This document shows positions 1-11,423 of a DNA stretch of 64,000 nucleotides, one piece after another. The position numbers were made by a program, and so were the translations under genes. The notes under the pieces are model-generated. The model was not told the origin of the DNA, did no database searches, and saw only the letters and a list, made by a program, of their open reading frames with translations. Every line of letters begins with the position of its first letter. Within the stretch, counting starts at the first letter, position 1. This DNA is from Ryuthela nishihirai (lineage: Eukaryota; Arthropoda; Arachnida; Araneae; Heptathelidae): assembly GCA_038380435.1 (NCBI GenBank), contig JAWZYU010000004.1:25146001-25210000 (forward strand). The letters run 5' to 3'.

Positions 1-495
1 AGAAAACTAAAGTGATGAAAATTGGTCAGGCAGGCTGGGATTCAATTAATCTGAATGGTTGCAATTTTGAGCAGGTGTCATAGTTTATTTATCTTGGGAG
101 CTATGTAACAGATAATGGTGATGTGCGGCATGAGATTAACAGACGAACAGGGACTGCTGCTGGGACTTTTAAGAATCTATGGAGAGTGTGGAGAAATAGG
201 TGTATAGTGCAGAGAGAGACTCCGTAGGTTTGGCCATGTTGCCCATATGAATGATTATTGATTGGCAAATAGGGTTATGAACAGTGTGCCTAGAGCCCTC
301 AGAAGGCGGGGGAGACCTAGGATGCAGTGGGCAGACAATGTCAAACAGGACCTTATTAGAATTGGTGTGCAGTGGCCAGATGCAGTAGATGTCGCTCAGG
401 ACAGACTTGCTTGGAGAACTAAATTGCACAGTCTGGTTGGACCTCCGTAGCCCAGGGTTGCTTGAGGATGATGATGATGATGAAAATAAAAAATA
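1..495 (+). mobile_element. LINE-A (RTE-like) 3' end, internally deleted
   Basis: This is the 3' end of a non-LTR retrotransposon whose fuller copy lies at 55535-58581. It begins in the RT C-terminal region (KVMKIGQ motif) and runs through the C-terminal zone with RRRGRPRMQWADNVKQDL and AQDRLAWR, ending in a GATGAT-rich tail. Compared with the fuller copy, about 200 bp are missing near position 198, and stops interrupt the frame before 262. The 62-codon ORF at 262-450 is therefore a remnant, not a gene. The RTE-like assignment is by the endonuclease/RT style of the fuller copy. Confidence 0.85.
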
Positions 496-1239
496 AATCA
501 AGTAAGAAATATTGGACTCTTTTCAGGTGAAAGCCATGAAAAGGTTAAACAGTGAGCTCCATGAGATTTCATGGTGTTTAGTTTGTTTTAGTTTTTTTTT
601 TTTAGTTTTTTACTTATGTGTCTCTTGTGTTTAAATTTTAAGCACTATAATTATTTACTAATTTTATAAATTGACGAATTTGCACGATTTTTCCCCTTGA
701 AAATTAATCCTTTGGCAGTAATGCACTTTTCTAGGCCATCTGACCTCTGGAGGTTTCTCTCAGCTTCCTTAAGTGAGAGGACATGTTTGCTGACCTAGAA
801 GGGGTTCGTTAAGAATTGAGCCAGTGAAGATTGACATAACACCTCAGGCAGTTGATCAATGCAAACATTCGAAATGAATAAACCAAGGACAATTAAACAA
901 TGAAATTTGTTAGTCTGTTGATTGTCGCACATCAATCATCTCACAGTCAGTGTGCATTCCAATACAATAGGTGAATAGCTAACAGGAACAAACTTCATTA
1001 AAAATATTATTGTGGAGGTGGCAGGGTAAGAATTATTTTGCTGCAAAGCTGGTAATACAACATGAAGCAACCATAGCCTGGGAGCATGCCACCTTCTAGC
1101 ACACTTACTACAGAATTAACTGCAATGCTATTGAAATAATTATCTCGCCCATCCCCATCTGCAACCAAGACACTGGAATCACCCTTCACAACACGTGGAA
1201 AGAAGTTATTAACAGCCCTAAAATCACCAAATAGTGTCA
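496..1239. other. AT-rich stretch, nothing recognised
   Basis: No convincing ORF, RNA gene or known repeat is seen. Short T-runs and AT-rich sequence dominate. It could be intronic or intergenic. Confidence 0.4.
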
Positions 1240-1410
1240 CTTTACTGAAGACCAAGCACTGTCCTTGGCATAAAAAGCTTCTGAGTTTGCTCCAAAAAAT
1301 TTTAATACGCAAATAGTTTGAAGGATAAACCTAAAATTTTGTTGCTCAATGACAGAGAACTTTAAGTTATTTTAATTAATTTCTGAGAAAATAAGTCTTT
1401 TTAGTTGTGT
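1240..1410 (+). repeat. Unidentified dispersed repeat R1, copy 1
   Basis: This stretch resembles 49855-50035 on the same strand. Shared landmarks are GTGTCACTTTACTGAAGA, AAAAAGCTT, TTGCTCAATGACAGA and TTTTAATTAATTTCTGAG, in the same order and similar spacing. It has no coding potential and I do not recognise the family. Boundaries are approximate. Confidence 0.6.
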
Positions 1411-2123
1411 ACTGAAAAATATGGCTACAATTATGAAACCATTATATCACCAAATCTGTGATAAACAAGTTAACAAAGGTATATATATATGTCAGTTTTT
1501 TTTCTTTTCTTTTTTCAGAACTGATTTACAAGTTACTCTTAAAGAAATTAAAATAACCAGTAATTGCATAAAATGATTAATTCTTTTATTTTGCAATGTG
1601 TATCATATGAGGCTAAGCAGCAAAAACTATATTAAACATACTTTGAATATTTATAAGCTACAATTTTCTTCATTTTTGCACATAAAAAACAATTTGGTTG
1701 GATAACTTATTGATTATTATAGTACTGATCTGGAATTAATTTTGACCACATTGTACAAGAGATTCAACCATGATCTTCAAAACTTTTGCTAAGTGGCAAG
1801 GCTTTGATTATCGGTTGAATTGCTAATTGACTGCAGCCAAATGTTACAAAGGGTCATCATCAAAAGTGTACCAAGGCTTACTATGGAAACAAACTAGGAG
1901 TGTTTAAGGAGAGTACATTTGTGCCTTAAACATTTTAAACCTTATGCTGCCACAATCTTGAAAAAATGAGGTTAACAAAGAATGCATATACAGCAATGAC
2001 TGATAAACTCCATCATTAGTACCACAATCAAATTTAAAAAATATATATATTACAGCAGAACTCCATAATAATGCCAGTTTTTTCAATTAATTCCTCAACC
2101 TGATGTATCAGAAAATAAAAAGC
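1411..2123. other. AT-rich stretch, nothing recognised
   Basis: It contains short TA microsatellite runs near 1480 and 2040 and no supported gene. Confidence 0.4.
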
Positions 2124-2362
2124 CTATTCTCTTACTCAGCCGTCCCATGGCCGAGTGGTTAGCGCGCTTGGCTACTGATCTAAGGGACCTGGGTTCGAAC
2201 CCTGGGTAAGGCATGGATGTTTGTGTCATTTTTCTGCTGAGGTCCTGCCATCTTCTCAGACCTTCTACTATGGCATATAAACTGACAGGCTCCTGTCAGA
2301 CCTCTGTGGCAAGCAGCTGCTTGAGGGGGTATTTATTTTATTTTTTTTATTCTCTTACTCAC
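2124..2362 (+). mobile_element. SINE-1, full-length copy with target-site duplication
   Basis: This is a tRNA-derived SINE. The head starts GCCGTCCCATGGCCGAGTGG and contains A-box-like and B-box-like (GGGTTCGAACCC) pol III promoter elements. A body follows with AAACTGACAGGCTCCTGTCAG and AGCAGCTGCT, then a GGGGGTATTTATTT tail. The flanks TATTCTCTTACTCA at 2124-2137 and 2349-2362 are identical 14-bp target-site duplications, so this is a retroposed copy and not a tRNA gene. It is the best preserved member of the family in the window. Confidence 0.92.
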
Positions 2363-3670
2363 ACTGCCATTAGCACAGAGCAGTAGATGGACTGTCAGAA
2401 GCTAACTTTGACTCTAACACTCCCCCACTAGCTGATAGAGAGCACCAATGAGTTGAATTGTTTTTTAAATATCCAACCATTTGTAATCTCAATAAAATGA
2501 TGTCAGATGCAAAACCTTTTTATTGGAGGATTTTAGCGATTTGCACAAAAATACAGCCGTATACATGTTTTTGCATCATTTTAATATATTTTGCAATTAA
2601 AATTATTTTAGTGTTTCTCAATTTTTTATCTGTTGTCGGATATATTTTACAAATGGAAACCAAGAGAAAAATCGATTTTCTCTTTGAATGTGTGATCGGC
2701 AATGTCATAGAACTGTGATATTGATCAACAAACATCTGGTTTTGTTTTGAAACTTTTAAGTGTGCACTTGTTAGGCTATACAGATAGATATTTAAACTAC
2801 ATTCAGAAAATGCTGAAGTGTTTTTGTGCTTTATTTTGCTGATGAAATATATTTTTTATAAATAATTTTAAAATAGGAGTGTCCCTAAATTCTGCAATGG
2901 ATATTATCAAATTGAACCAGAAAATCATGAGTTTTTTATAAACTATTTCACTGAGTCTAAGAGTGATTTAGATCAATTCTGACTTTTCTCAGATTCTGAA
3001 AAACGATATCAATTCCATTACTTCTAGAATAATTTAGATTGCTTCTCAAATATATACTACAATTAGAAAGAATAATTATTTGAAGCTTAACCGAAAATTA
3101 AATCATTAGATATACACGACTTAAAATGGTAGTTACTTTAGGAGACATTTGATTAAGACATTATAACAAAACAATTTAATTTTTAAATGATAGGACTTTT
3201 TAGTACTATATATAATTAAATTGAAGTAATTTCATAACCAGCATTCAGAATTTGCAATTTTTAAGCAAAGTTTTTGCCACTTTCGTAAAGTTAAACTATT
3301 TTTGCAATAGTCAGTATATAATGTAAATTGATCCGGAATTTCATATTTCAGTGGTTAAAATAATTTTTTTTTAATATTTAATTTAATTTCATCACAGCCC
3401 TTTATTCCTTTTTAGTTATTTAGTTTTCAATTTTCGTTTAAATACTCTTGTTTGTAAGGCAAAATAAAATTTTGTAATACTAAAACCTTAGTTTTAGAGT
3501 TTGCCCATTGGAAAAAAATCGGCATTATATGTTGTTTGAATAAATGACCAAATAATAAACAAGAGTGACATTCTTATTTAACATATATATATATTATTGA
3601 GTAATATTGGAAAAGTTACCTTTCCTTATCATATATGGTGCCATTTTAAAAGTCATAGTTAAGTGGATAA
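2363..3670. other. AT-rich stretch, no gene seen
   Basis: Only short out-of-context ORFs occur, with low-complexity composition. No splice-flanked coding exon was recognised. Confidence 0.4.
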
Positions 3671-3679
3671 ATGTCGGTG

Positions 3680-3760
3680 CTGGTGACAGTTTAGTGGTTA
3701 GAGCACCTGACAAGTAACAGGGAGGTATGGGTTCTCATCAGCAAATTTCATGTTTTCCAC
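3680..3760 (+). repeat. tRNA-like repeat T2, copy 1
   Basis: The block TTTAGTGGTTAGAGCACCTG followed by GGAGGTATGGGTTC resembles a tRNA head. Its reverse complement matches blocks at 36840-36916 and 43466-43548 (AACCCAC..CCTCCTGATAACATGTCAG). It is probably a decayed tRNA-derived SINE family distinct from SINE-1. No good tRNA cloverleaf is evident, so I do not call a tRNA gene. Confidence 0.5.
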
Positions 3761-4009
3761 AAAATTATTTCTTAATTTTGAAAAAAATTAAATAAATAAG
3801 ATTTAAATAATGAGGGAAATATTATAAATTATATACATATTAATGAATTTGGACAAATTAGTTTTTTTAATTTCTTACTTAATATAAATTGCAAAAAATA
3901 AAATAAAACCTTGCAAATTTCTTTTTAAAAAATGCTTATAAAACCCACCCAAAGAAAATATTTCATAATGTTTAACAAAAAAAAAAGCAGCCAAGAAAGT
4001 GTGACAGAA

Positions 4010-4455
4010 TATTCCATCAATGTGTGGAATCCAAGTCACCTTGTATAATGTTGGCCCATGTTTTAAAATATACCATATTGAAAAATATCATTAAAAGAAA
4101 TAAAAATTATTTTTCGAGTAAATATACTATTCGGGAAGAAATTTACTTTCTGTAAATATATTTTTAACTGTTTTTATTCATCGTGTTTTCCAACATTAAG
4201 CTTTAATTGCCTAGTCTGATCTATTTTTTTCACTATATTACTGTGAAAAAGTCTTAATAATATTAATGTGCTTGTAAATTTTTTAATTTTTTATTTTCAT
4301 AAAATTTGGAGCTAAATTTTGCTAAATTTGTTACATAACATGGTCTATTTCTGTTGATTGGTTATTTCTTTTTAAATTCTGAAGATGACTTGTTTATCGG
4401 ACTCAGCACAATTGGTGAAAAGCCTGGACTTTTCTCAAAGTAAGGTAGCAAGAAA
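4010..4455 (+). repeat. Unidentified dispersed repeat R2, copy 1
   Basis: About 440 bp are collinear with 51060-51505. Shared blocks include TATAATGTTGGCC, TTAAAAGAAATAAAAA, TTTTATTCATC, CTTAATTGC and CTGGACTTTTCTCAAAGTA. It is AT-rich and noncoding. The family is not recognised. Confidence 0.65.
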
Positions 4456-4659
4456 AAAAATTATAAAAAGCGAGTAATTTTCTTGTTTGAAGTAATTAGT
4501 CAAATATAACCCTTCTATTCATATGTATTATAAATATTTCTGTCTATTAGTGTTCTTAAAATAAATTTTTCTTGACTCTATAAAAAGTCCTATAAAAATA
4601 AAACTAGTCGTATTTTTTGTTAAATACTTTATTTTCAGAAAATCAAGAATAAAATGCTG

Positions 4660-4700
4660 ATTAATTTGGCATATAACATGCCATAATTCCTTTCATTAGT
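4660..4700 (+). repeat. Short repeat R3 (second copy at 5848-5893)
   Basis: A block of about 45 bp, beginning GATTAATTTGGCATATAACA and continuing with CATAATTCCTTTCATTA, occurs here and at 5848-5893 with one substitution. It resembles part of R2 (GGTATATAACATG) and may be a fragment of it. Confidence 0.55.
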
Positions 4701-5061
4701 TATTTGGCAAAAAATTTTAAAATAATTTTTTTTTTCACTGAGCATAGGAGAGAAAATTGTTTGGCCTCTGGATGTAAACCAGTTTTTCAGGCTGAACATT
4801 GGAAGGGTTAAACCTGACTGACCTTGTCACTCATGGCCTATCTATGATCAGGAAATGCAACTCATCAAATATTGTTCAATATAAGATGTTAAATAAAGAC
4901 GTCACTTACACTAAAGTACTATTAATGCATGAATTAATCAATAAGAGAATGGAAATTTTCCATGAGAAAAAAAATTTTGATGATAAGATTTAAGAAATGA
5001 TTTTCTTTTCTGCTTTGTTTTTAACTGATTTATAATTCTTTTACATGTATTTATAAACTTT

Positions 5062-5108
5062 AAATAAATAAATAAATACCCCCTCAAGCAGCTGCTTGCC
5101 ACAGAGGT
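5062..5108 (-). mobile_element. SINE-1 3'-end fragment
   Basis: Only the tail (AAATAAATACCCCCTCAAG) and the AGCAGCTGCT segment remain, read on the minus strand. It is a severely truncated copy. Confidence 0.75.
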
Positions 5109-6440
5109 CAAACTTTAGCAGGAAATAAAAAATGCCACTTAACTAAAATTTTCTCTTTTTCCCCACATACTTTATTTTGCCCCTCAATTTTCTGATTATG
5201 TAGTTACTTATGCTGTATTTACATATATATATAGTGACCCCACCTGTTCAGAATCTCATATGCTGCCAGATATCTGACATAAAGTAAAACCTGTGTATAA
5301 ACTGAAAGTTTCACACATCCGGCTTAATTTTTTAATTGTTTGAGAAATAATAATAATACTCCTTTCTCCAACACATAATGACATTAGAAAACTAAACAGA
5401 TACAAACAATCTAATCTGATTTCAAATTTTGCATACATTATTTACATTGACAGATGTTTCTAATCCTATCTACTTCATATAGGCTTTATTTCAGTAATAT
5501 GTATAATTTACTTTTATATGTCATGGATAATGATCAGTGGATTTCAGCATGTTTGCCATGATTATCAACACAAGTCCTGAATTCTAAAAATGCTTTAAAT
5601 ATCACCTTAGGAATATGCTTGTTGGTAATAACATATACAGATCAGCTACTAAATCACTAAAATACTGGCCTGCACATTATTGAAATGATTCTTTTATATC
5701 TCTGTTAATTGGTAAAATACTTTTATATAGTAGATTATATAATACTAATATGCAGATTTAGGTTTTAATTTTTAATTTTTTTAAAAAAACTTGCTTTACA
5801 CTGTAAAATTGTTTGTGAACCTTAAACTTAAACACAAAACAAAGCATATATGATTAATTTGGCATATAACATGTCATAATTCCTTTCATTAAGCATTTAA
5901 ACAAAGCATATGTTTGAACTTAATCATTAAAATATATCACAGTATTCACAAAAACAGTATTAAAAACAAAGTGTTTCACAAGCTGAATTGACATTGCTAG
6001 ATTATACAATGAGAAAAAAAAAGTATATGTTGGCTGCCAAAGACAACATTTTAAAATAAATTGCGAAAATCAAAATTCATTTTCTTTAAACGTATGATTG
6101 ATGTCTTTCATATTTTAATATTACTTTAAACAAGTATGGCGGGAATTTTCCATTTTACTGCGTTAAGAATACACAGATTAATAATTTGTCTTATACAGAA
6201 TTATTCTGTCGATTTTTTTTAGCTAATTCCACGAAAATAAAACTAATTTAATATAGTTGCACATACGATTTTGTGATGATGACATCAGCTGGCAGGGTCA
6301 ATGCCTCACGGCAGGTCGATCAGAGCATTACCAGTCTAAAATCTCTGATCAAGAACTTGGCTTTAACTACTTGTTTAAATGTATTTTTCCTGTGAAAAAA
6401 ACACGTAATAGGCAACCATAAATCTTATAATAAAGCAACT
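5109..6440. other. AT-rich, probably intron of the gene starting at 6633
   Basis: The donor site of the AGAP-like exon opens into this stretch on the minus strand, so it is presumably first-intron sequence. No second AGAP exon was recognised from here to position 1. The intron may continue beyond the window. Confidence 0.4.
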
Positions 6441-6455
6441 ATTCTAAATCCTTAC

Positions 6456-6633
6456 CTTCGATGCAGACAACATGCTCCCGTATCTGCTGGGCCAACAGTG
6501 GATCAGGGATGAGCTCAAGCAAGTCGTAAATCGCATAAATGCTAGGATGAACACTTTCAAAACGTTGTATTTCTTGCCGAATAGCTAGAGAATTACTGTA
6601 GTATGGTTGCTGGACATGGCCTCTATTACTCAT
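6456..6633 (-). CDS. CenG1A: AGAP/centaurin-gamma first coding exon
   Basis: The exon encodes the N-terminus of an AGAP-family protein (Arf-GAP with GTPase-like, PH and ankyrin domains, acting in endosomal trafficking and actin control). Residues 18-60 contain [20 protein letters not shown], followed by [14 protein letters not shown]. This is the conserved segment just before the GTPase-like domain in animal AGAP1-3. The reading frame opens at ATG 6633. At 6455 a consensus donor (GAAG|GTAAGG) ends the exon in phase 1, which would allow the Asp expected next. The apparent extension to 6439 is intronic. Further exons should lie at lower coordinates or off the window; none was seen. Which vertebrate AGAP it matches best cannot be settled from 59 residues, so the symbol is given by fly orthology. 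Confidence 0.85.
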
Positions 6634-7000
6634 CTTTATTTCATTCTCTTGTCAGCTTCGAAAATATGAATCCATTTTTAAAACAACAGATTTCCGGGAA
6701 ACACAATTAAACTTAAACACTCTGACAGGATTTGTCCGCAGCTTCCTACGGCGTAAACTGTAATGGCCATTCAGCTGGAAACACGCATGCGCAACATTAC
6801 TACGACTTCTGTTGCCATTTGAATAAAATTAACTACTGACTACTAAATATCTACTAAAATTCCGGATACAACATTCATTAAAATCTTAGAGCATAAATAA
6901 AATAGACAGAATATCGCTCTGTGGTTAGCTGCAGTCACAGATTAAGACGGGAATCGAAGAGTGCCGTTATCGAAGACTCGGTTGTCACGTGACATCAGGA
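6634..7000 (-). promoter_or_regulatory. Putative AGAP-like promoter region
   Basis: Just upstream of the first exon the sequence becomes more GC-rich. It contains an NRF1-like GCATGCGC (6785-6792), GGCCATT-type YY1-like sequence near 6763 and a palindromic E-box TCACGTGA (6985-6992). These motifs are typical of TATA-less housekeeping promoters. The transcription start is not visible, and binding is inferred from motif matches only. Confidence 0.45.
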
Positions 7001-8290
7001 AAGCGGTAATCACCACATAGCTTATTAAAAGGGTTTCACTTTTTTTTTTCGATTTCCAGTACACAATCATTATGATAAGTATTGTGTAATTGAGCTTGTT
7101 CGTAAATAAAATGTACACAACATATCAGATTAAATCTATATCCAAATACAATGTCAAAAGCGAAAAAACTTCCGAGCATCATTTACACTATATGGTCATT
7201 GAATTCTGACCACTCCATTCCATGTTACATGAAAGAGAAAGAAATTTTGAAATGCTATAACTTCTAAAATACGCTTTGTGAAAAAATCTGACGGAAGATA
7301 ATTTAAAGATCTCAATCAAATCTATTGAAATCTCGAGTTTCAGCATTATGCATTCAGTTTTTAAAGAGTTATAAAGTTGAAACATTTAGAAAGTTAGCCC
7401 GTTTTGCAGAAAAATTAATTAAATTAACGTAATAAATCGAACTATTAAAAATACTCTTATGCTTGTTTATAAAATATATCATAGCATTTATTACTATCGT
7501 TTTAACTTATTTTTATTAACTTTACAGAGCAATTATATTAATATTGTTTCTGTTAGATATTCCAATTTCAATTCCAATCTCTAAATATTGAATATGTGGA
7601 AAATCGAGATTTAAATAACTTTCATTGGATCCTTAAATTATTTCAATCGCATTTTTTAATAAAGTTTATTTCAGAACCAAGAGTGATTCGACACTCCCAT
7701 TCACAATATGGAATTTGGTGATCATAATTTAATGACCACCGAGTAAACAAACAAAATTTGTTGTTTTGCTGCCCACAAAACGATTCATGTCCTTTAAATA
7801 ATGGCATATTTTATTTAAATAGAGAATTTCATATTTTTGAAGATTTCAAGTAATTGTTTTACCAGCATGATCATCCTAATTCTAAAATATATTTTGTTCA
7901 AAGTATCCTGTGATTTTCAACAGGATCTTGGTCGAATATGTGTTAAAGAAAGCAATATTTATATAGTTCACTGTAACTAGATCCAATCCTATGTAAAAAC
8001 AAGGAGATATACTGCATTTTACCTATTTTCCAATTGCGTTTCGTTTTGACATTGGTTGGTTTTTCAGTTTATCGGTTTATGAATTTGTCAAAACAGTTGT
8101 TCCAACATATCTTTTGAACGTGATGGGGAGACATAATAATTTATGTGTCAAATGGAAGTCTGTGGCATGGGGAATGTCATAGACTATAAGAAAATTTCCC
8201 CAATGCTTTTTCCACCTCAAAATGGGGGGAAATATGAAAACGGTTGTTCTGCTATACCTCCAGAACGTGAATGCCGAAAGGAACAGCTCA
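7001..8290. other. AT-rich stretch, no gene seen
   Basis: No supported coding exon, RNA or repeat was recognised. Confidence 0.4.
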
Positions 8291-8319
8291 TTAAATAATC
8301 ATGGTTACTCTAAATTATA

Positions 8320-9450
8320 CTAAGAATATTAAAATCATCAACAATTAGAACAGGATGTTCAGATAGATCAATATTACCATCTGAGCTATCATAAAAAATC
8401 CTCATATATATATTTATATTATCATTGGTCATAGGACGAAAATAAACTACACCAATAAATAGTTTCTTACTTTTAAATATTACTTCAATTAAAGTGGAAT
8501 TAAGTGTAGATTGAATTTCAATATCATTGAAATCTTCTAGATTGTTCTTAATCCAAAACGTATCATTATTACAATTATAATTAAGTAATGCAACAGAGAA
8601 AATATTCTTTTTAACAGCAATTAATACTCCACCACCACGCCATAACTTTGAAGCAGAAATATCTCTATCTTTTTCTATAAATCAAACATCTGTTATCAAA
8701 AATCTCATTCCTGTCTATTCCATCAGTCAACCAAGTTACAGAAAGACAGATTACATCATAATTGCATCCTAACACCGCATTACACAAAACAGAAGTTTTC
8801 GTTCTAAGACCTCTTACCTTCTGATAATAAATATTCAATGTACTATCTAATTGAGAAGACATGAATTGCAATTATATCTTTAAGTTACTTAGATGACTTA
8901 ACAAGTATTACTTTATCTCCCTCAGATTTTCTTTAAAAAAATTTACCACCTTTAATCCATACATATATTTCACTAGCATCATTAAACAAATGTTTATCCA
9001 GATGTAACAATCCCATATGAAAAGTAGAGAAATTTCTTTTGACTTTCCTCATCTTCATCAACTCATCCCGAATATACCGATTCACAAACTCAACAACAAT
9101 AATATCTAATGTTGAGCCAGGTCTTTTTGGTAACCTTTGAACAACATCAATCAATGATTTATTCAGTCTTATGCTTAAATGTAAACATGTTAGTCCATAT
9201 GAATTGTACTGAACAAGATTTTTTAAATATTTAGTGTGCTCATGAGAGGTAAGGTTAGTAAACATACAGTATATATTACTTTTACCAAACAGTTAAACCA
9301 AATCTGTTCTGATTACTCTATAATACTCTGCTTTCTTTGTATTTATTTTACCTTTTCTTACCCAAACAACCTGTAATGTTTTTCCTTTTCTAATATCCTT
9401 GCTGTAAAAAGCAATCTCTTTCTTTCTGTACCAACTGTTTATTTATATAT
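8320..9450 (-). mobile_element. Jockey/CR1-type LINE fragment: ORF1 and endonuclease
   Basis: Reading leftwards, 9265-8933 encodes an ORF1-like protein with VVEFVNRYIRDELMKMRK, a feature of ORF1 C-termini of Jockey/CR1 LINEs, and ends YVWIKGG. Then 8871-8325 encodes an AP-endonuclease N-terminus: LNIYYQKVRGLRTKT, YDVICLSVTWL and, in a shifted frame, GGGVLIAVK. The endonuclease frame is broken near 8665. A second ORF1-C-terminus-like piece (VVWVRKGKI) lies at 9290-9440, so the copy is rearranged or composite. No reverse transcriptase follows; the copy is truncated at its left edge. Confidence 0.7.
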
Positions 9451-9636
9451 AAAGGTAGTTTTTCCAATTCTGGATTTAAATAATTTAAATACATTTTTTT
9501 TTTCTTCCATTCAACCATTATTGGCAGAGATCAAAAGATGAAAGTCCCATCACAATATTCCCCGAATTTTCTCTTTTATTGTTACTCTGTCTATAAATCA
9601 GTTTCTGAAGAAGTATGACCTACACTAAAGATTCAA

Positions 9637-10063
9637 ATCATTATAACCACCTGTTCAATATGATGTTGGTCCTCCAGATGCCGCCTAAACAGCTCTTACC
9701 CAGCTAAGCATGGACGCGACAAGATTTCTATAGGTGATTTGTGGTATCTGGTACCAACATGTTACCAGCTGAACCTTTAACTATTTGGTAATTATATGGT
9801 TGAGCCACTGCAGATCTGATATGCTGTTCCAACACAAACCACAGATGCTCGATTGGATTACTGTCCAGGGAATTTGAAGAGAACTAGAAGTCTTTCTCAT
9901 GTGCCGCGAACCATTCTCTAACAATACAGTCCAGGCATTGTGGCATGGCACATTATCCTGCTGAAAGAAGGCACTACTAGAGGGTATGCCATTGCCATGA
10001 AAGGATGTACCTGGTCTGCAATGATGTTTAGGTAGGTGGTAGACGTTATAGTTTTCTGCACAT
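9637..10063 (-). mobile_element. Tc1-A transposon fragment (3' part of transposase)
   Basis: It starts with the inner terminal repeat ATTATAACCACCTGTTCAAT and matches the ends of the elements at 22241 and 31827. It covers the transposase C-terminal half on the minus strand, then stops abruptly at a junction with LINE-A sequence near 10063, where GAATATG is shared. The other end is missing. Confidence 0.8.
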
Positions 10064-10483
10064 GAATATGATTGACTATATATTAAATAATAGCAAATGG
10101 GCTAGTTCTGTTAGGAATACCAGGTCATATAGGGAGCTGAAATTGGATCTGACCATTATCTTGTTAAAAGTGTCTTGCAACTTAAACTTAAAAAGTGTTG
10201 CGCTAAGGTTAAAACTTTTACTTTTAATACTGAAGCTCTGAAAGATCCAGTTACAGCCAAAGCTTACCATGACAGATTACTTAGTCATTATGACAGTCAA
10301 GGTATGCTTACTACTGAAGTTGAGGAAGAATGGGATCATTTTAAACAGGCTTTTCTGGACACTAACAGTACTCTTTTAGGGAAAAAGGAGCAGAAGAGAA
10401 AGAATTATCTGAGTGATAAGGCACTTGAGCTTATTTCGGAAAGAAAGAACTGCAGGAATGTCCTTAATCAATACCCTACTAGT
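10064..10483 (+). mobile_element. LINE-A internal fragment (endonuclease C-terminus and linker)
   Basis: It matches 56310-56735 of the fuller LINE-A copy: SDHYLV-like region, ALKDP, EEEWDHFKQAF, KKEQKRKN and SERKNCRNVLNQYPTS. It lacks both the LINE 5' end and the 3' tail, so it is not a simple 5'-truncated insertion. The left junction lies inside Tc1-A with a few shared bases, which suggests recombination or repair. Confidence 0.85.
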
Positions 10484-10559
10484 AGCGACTCAGCTCAGAT
10501 AAAAGAAGCCTTTCAATCTCCTCCTTACATATTCTTTGATTTGCCAGGCTGACTTAGAG

Positions 10560-11213
10560 TCGCAGAGGATGATAAAGTTGCCACTCCCCCGGCTGTGGAT
10601 GAAAGTTACAGCCTCAAGGATAGGGTGAAGCTCAACACTGGTGGAGGAATTTCGATGTTCGAGTTGGGTTGGGTTGTTTTACATCTGAGCGGCACTTTTT
10701 TGCACACCATGGGCTAAATGGCCAGGTCACATGGACCCCGAAGGCTCAGAGATGGTTGGGGGAGGGGACCCACTGGAACAGCTGTTGGGAGACAGATGGT
10801 AGCCTCCCGTCAAGGCCATCCAGTGTGTTCTTTAACGTGCACAGGGTATGGCTCTCCCGCACACGGGACCACGGCTTAACGTCCCACCCGACGGACGGCG
10901 GCCTTTCCAAGCCCATCGGTGTCCCCTACTGACCGTGGGCAGGGCGGGGAATTTTGCAGAGATAAATCTCAACGCTGACCCAGCTGGGACTCGAACCTGG
11001 GAACTACAGATTACGAGCCTGGCGCACTACCGACTGAGCCACCCCCGCCCCTCGATGTTCGAGACAGAAGCCTGTGATGATGTCAGTATTGGTAATGGCA
11101 AACGCAGAGGCAGTACACCACTTTTTCTGATCAACAAATCCGTCAGTGTAGATCAGTTTAAATCACACAGATTACCACACATCAGACACATTGAATCCAT
11201 CGTTTTCAGATGA
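10560..11213 (+). pseudogene. Unidentified coding-like stretch interrupted by SINE-2
   Basis: From about 10560 to 10663 one frame reads AEDDKVATPPAVDESYSLKD and RVKLNTGGG. After the SINE, from 11064, it resumes at MFETEACDD and continues through SIGNGKRRGS to a stop at 11211-11213. The target duplication keeps the reading frame recognisable on both sides. Composition looks like real protein, but I do not recognise the family. It may be a host exon, a retrocopy or part of an unknown element. The ORFs inside the SINE are meaningless. Confidence 0.4.
10652..11063 (-). mobile_element. SINE-2, tRNA-headed, with 12-bp target duplication
   Basis: On the minus strand the head GGTGGCTCAGTCGGTAGTGC and B-box GGTTCGAGTCCC mark a tRNA-derived SINE of about 390 bp. 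Its body includes GCACGTTAAAGAACAC, and the tail is AACCC-repeated. Flanking TCGATGTTCGAG at 10652-10663 and 11052-11063 is a perfect target-site duplication. It differs from SINE-1 in head, body and tail. Confidence 0.9.
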
Positions 11214-11423
11214 AATTACGTATGATAATGATTCATTCATGATGATAATAATTATTTCAATATTACAGATTTATTTTAAAAAATTTATGAAACAAGATAA
11301 TTTATTATTAAATATTCCAGATTCTGTTACTTTTTAAATATTGATTGAATATGGTTTAATATGGAAATTTTAATAAATTTAATTTGGACCTTTATCTTTA
11401 GAGTGATTTCATTCGATGCATAT
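11214..11423. other. AT-rich spacer, nothing recognised
   Basis: It is short and AT-rich with no coding signal. It ends in ATAT immediately before the LTR-like sequence. Confidence 0.4.

Noticed and set aside
2138..2215. tRNA gene (Ser/Leu-like head)
   Set aside because: It is the head of a SINE with target-site duplication and body; other copies show the same extended structure.
10669..11213. ORFs of 87 and 121 codons
   Set aside because: They read through SINE-2 in a meaningless frame; only the part after 11064 has protein-like sequence.
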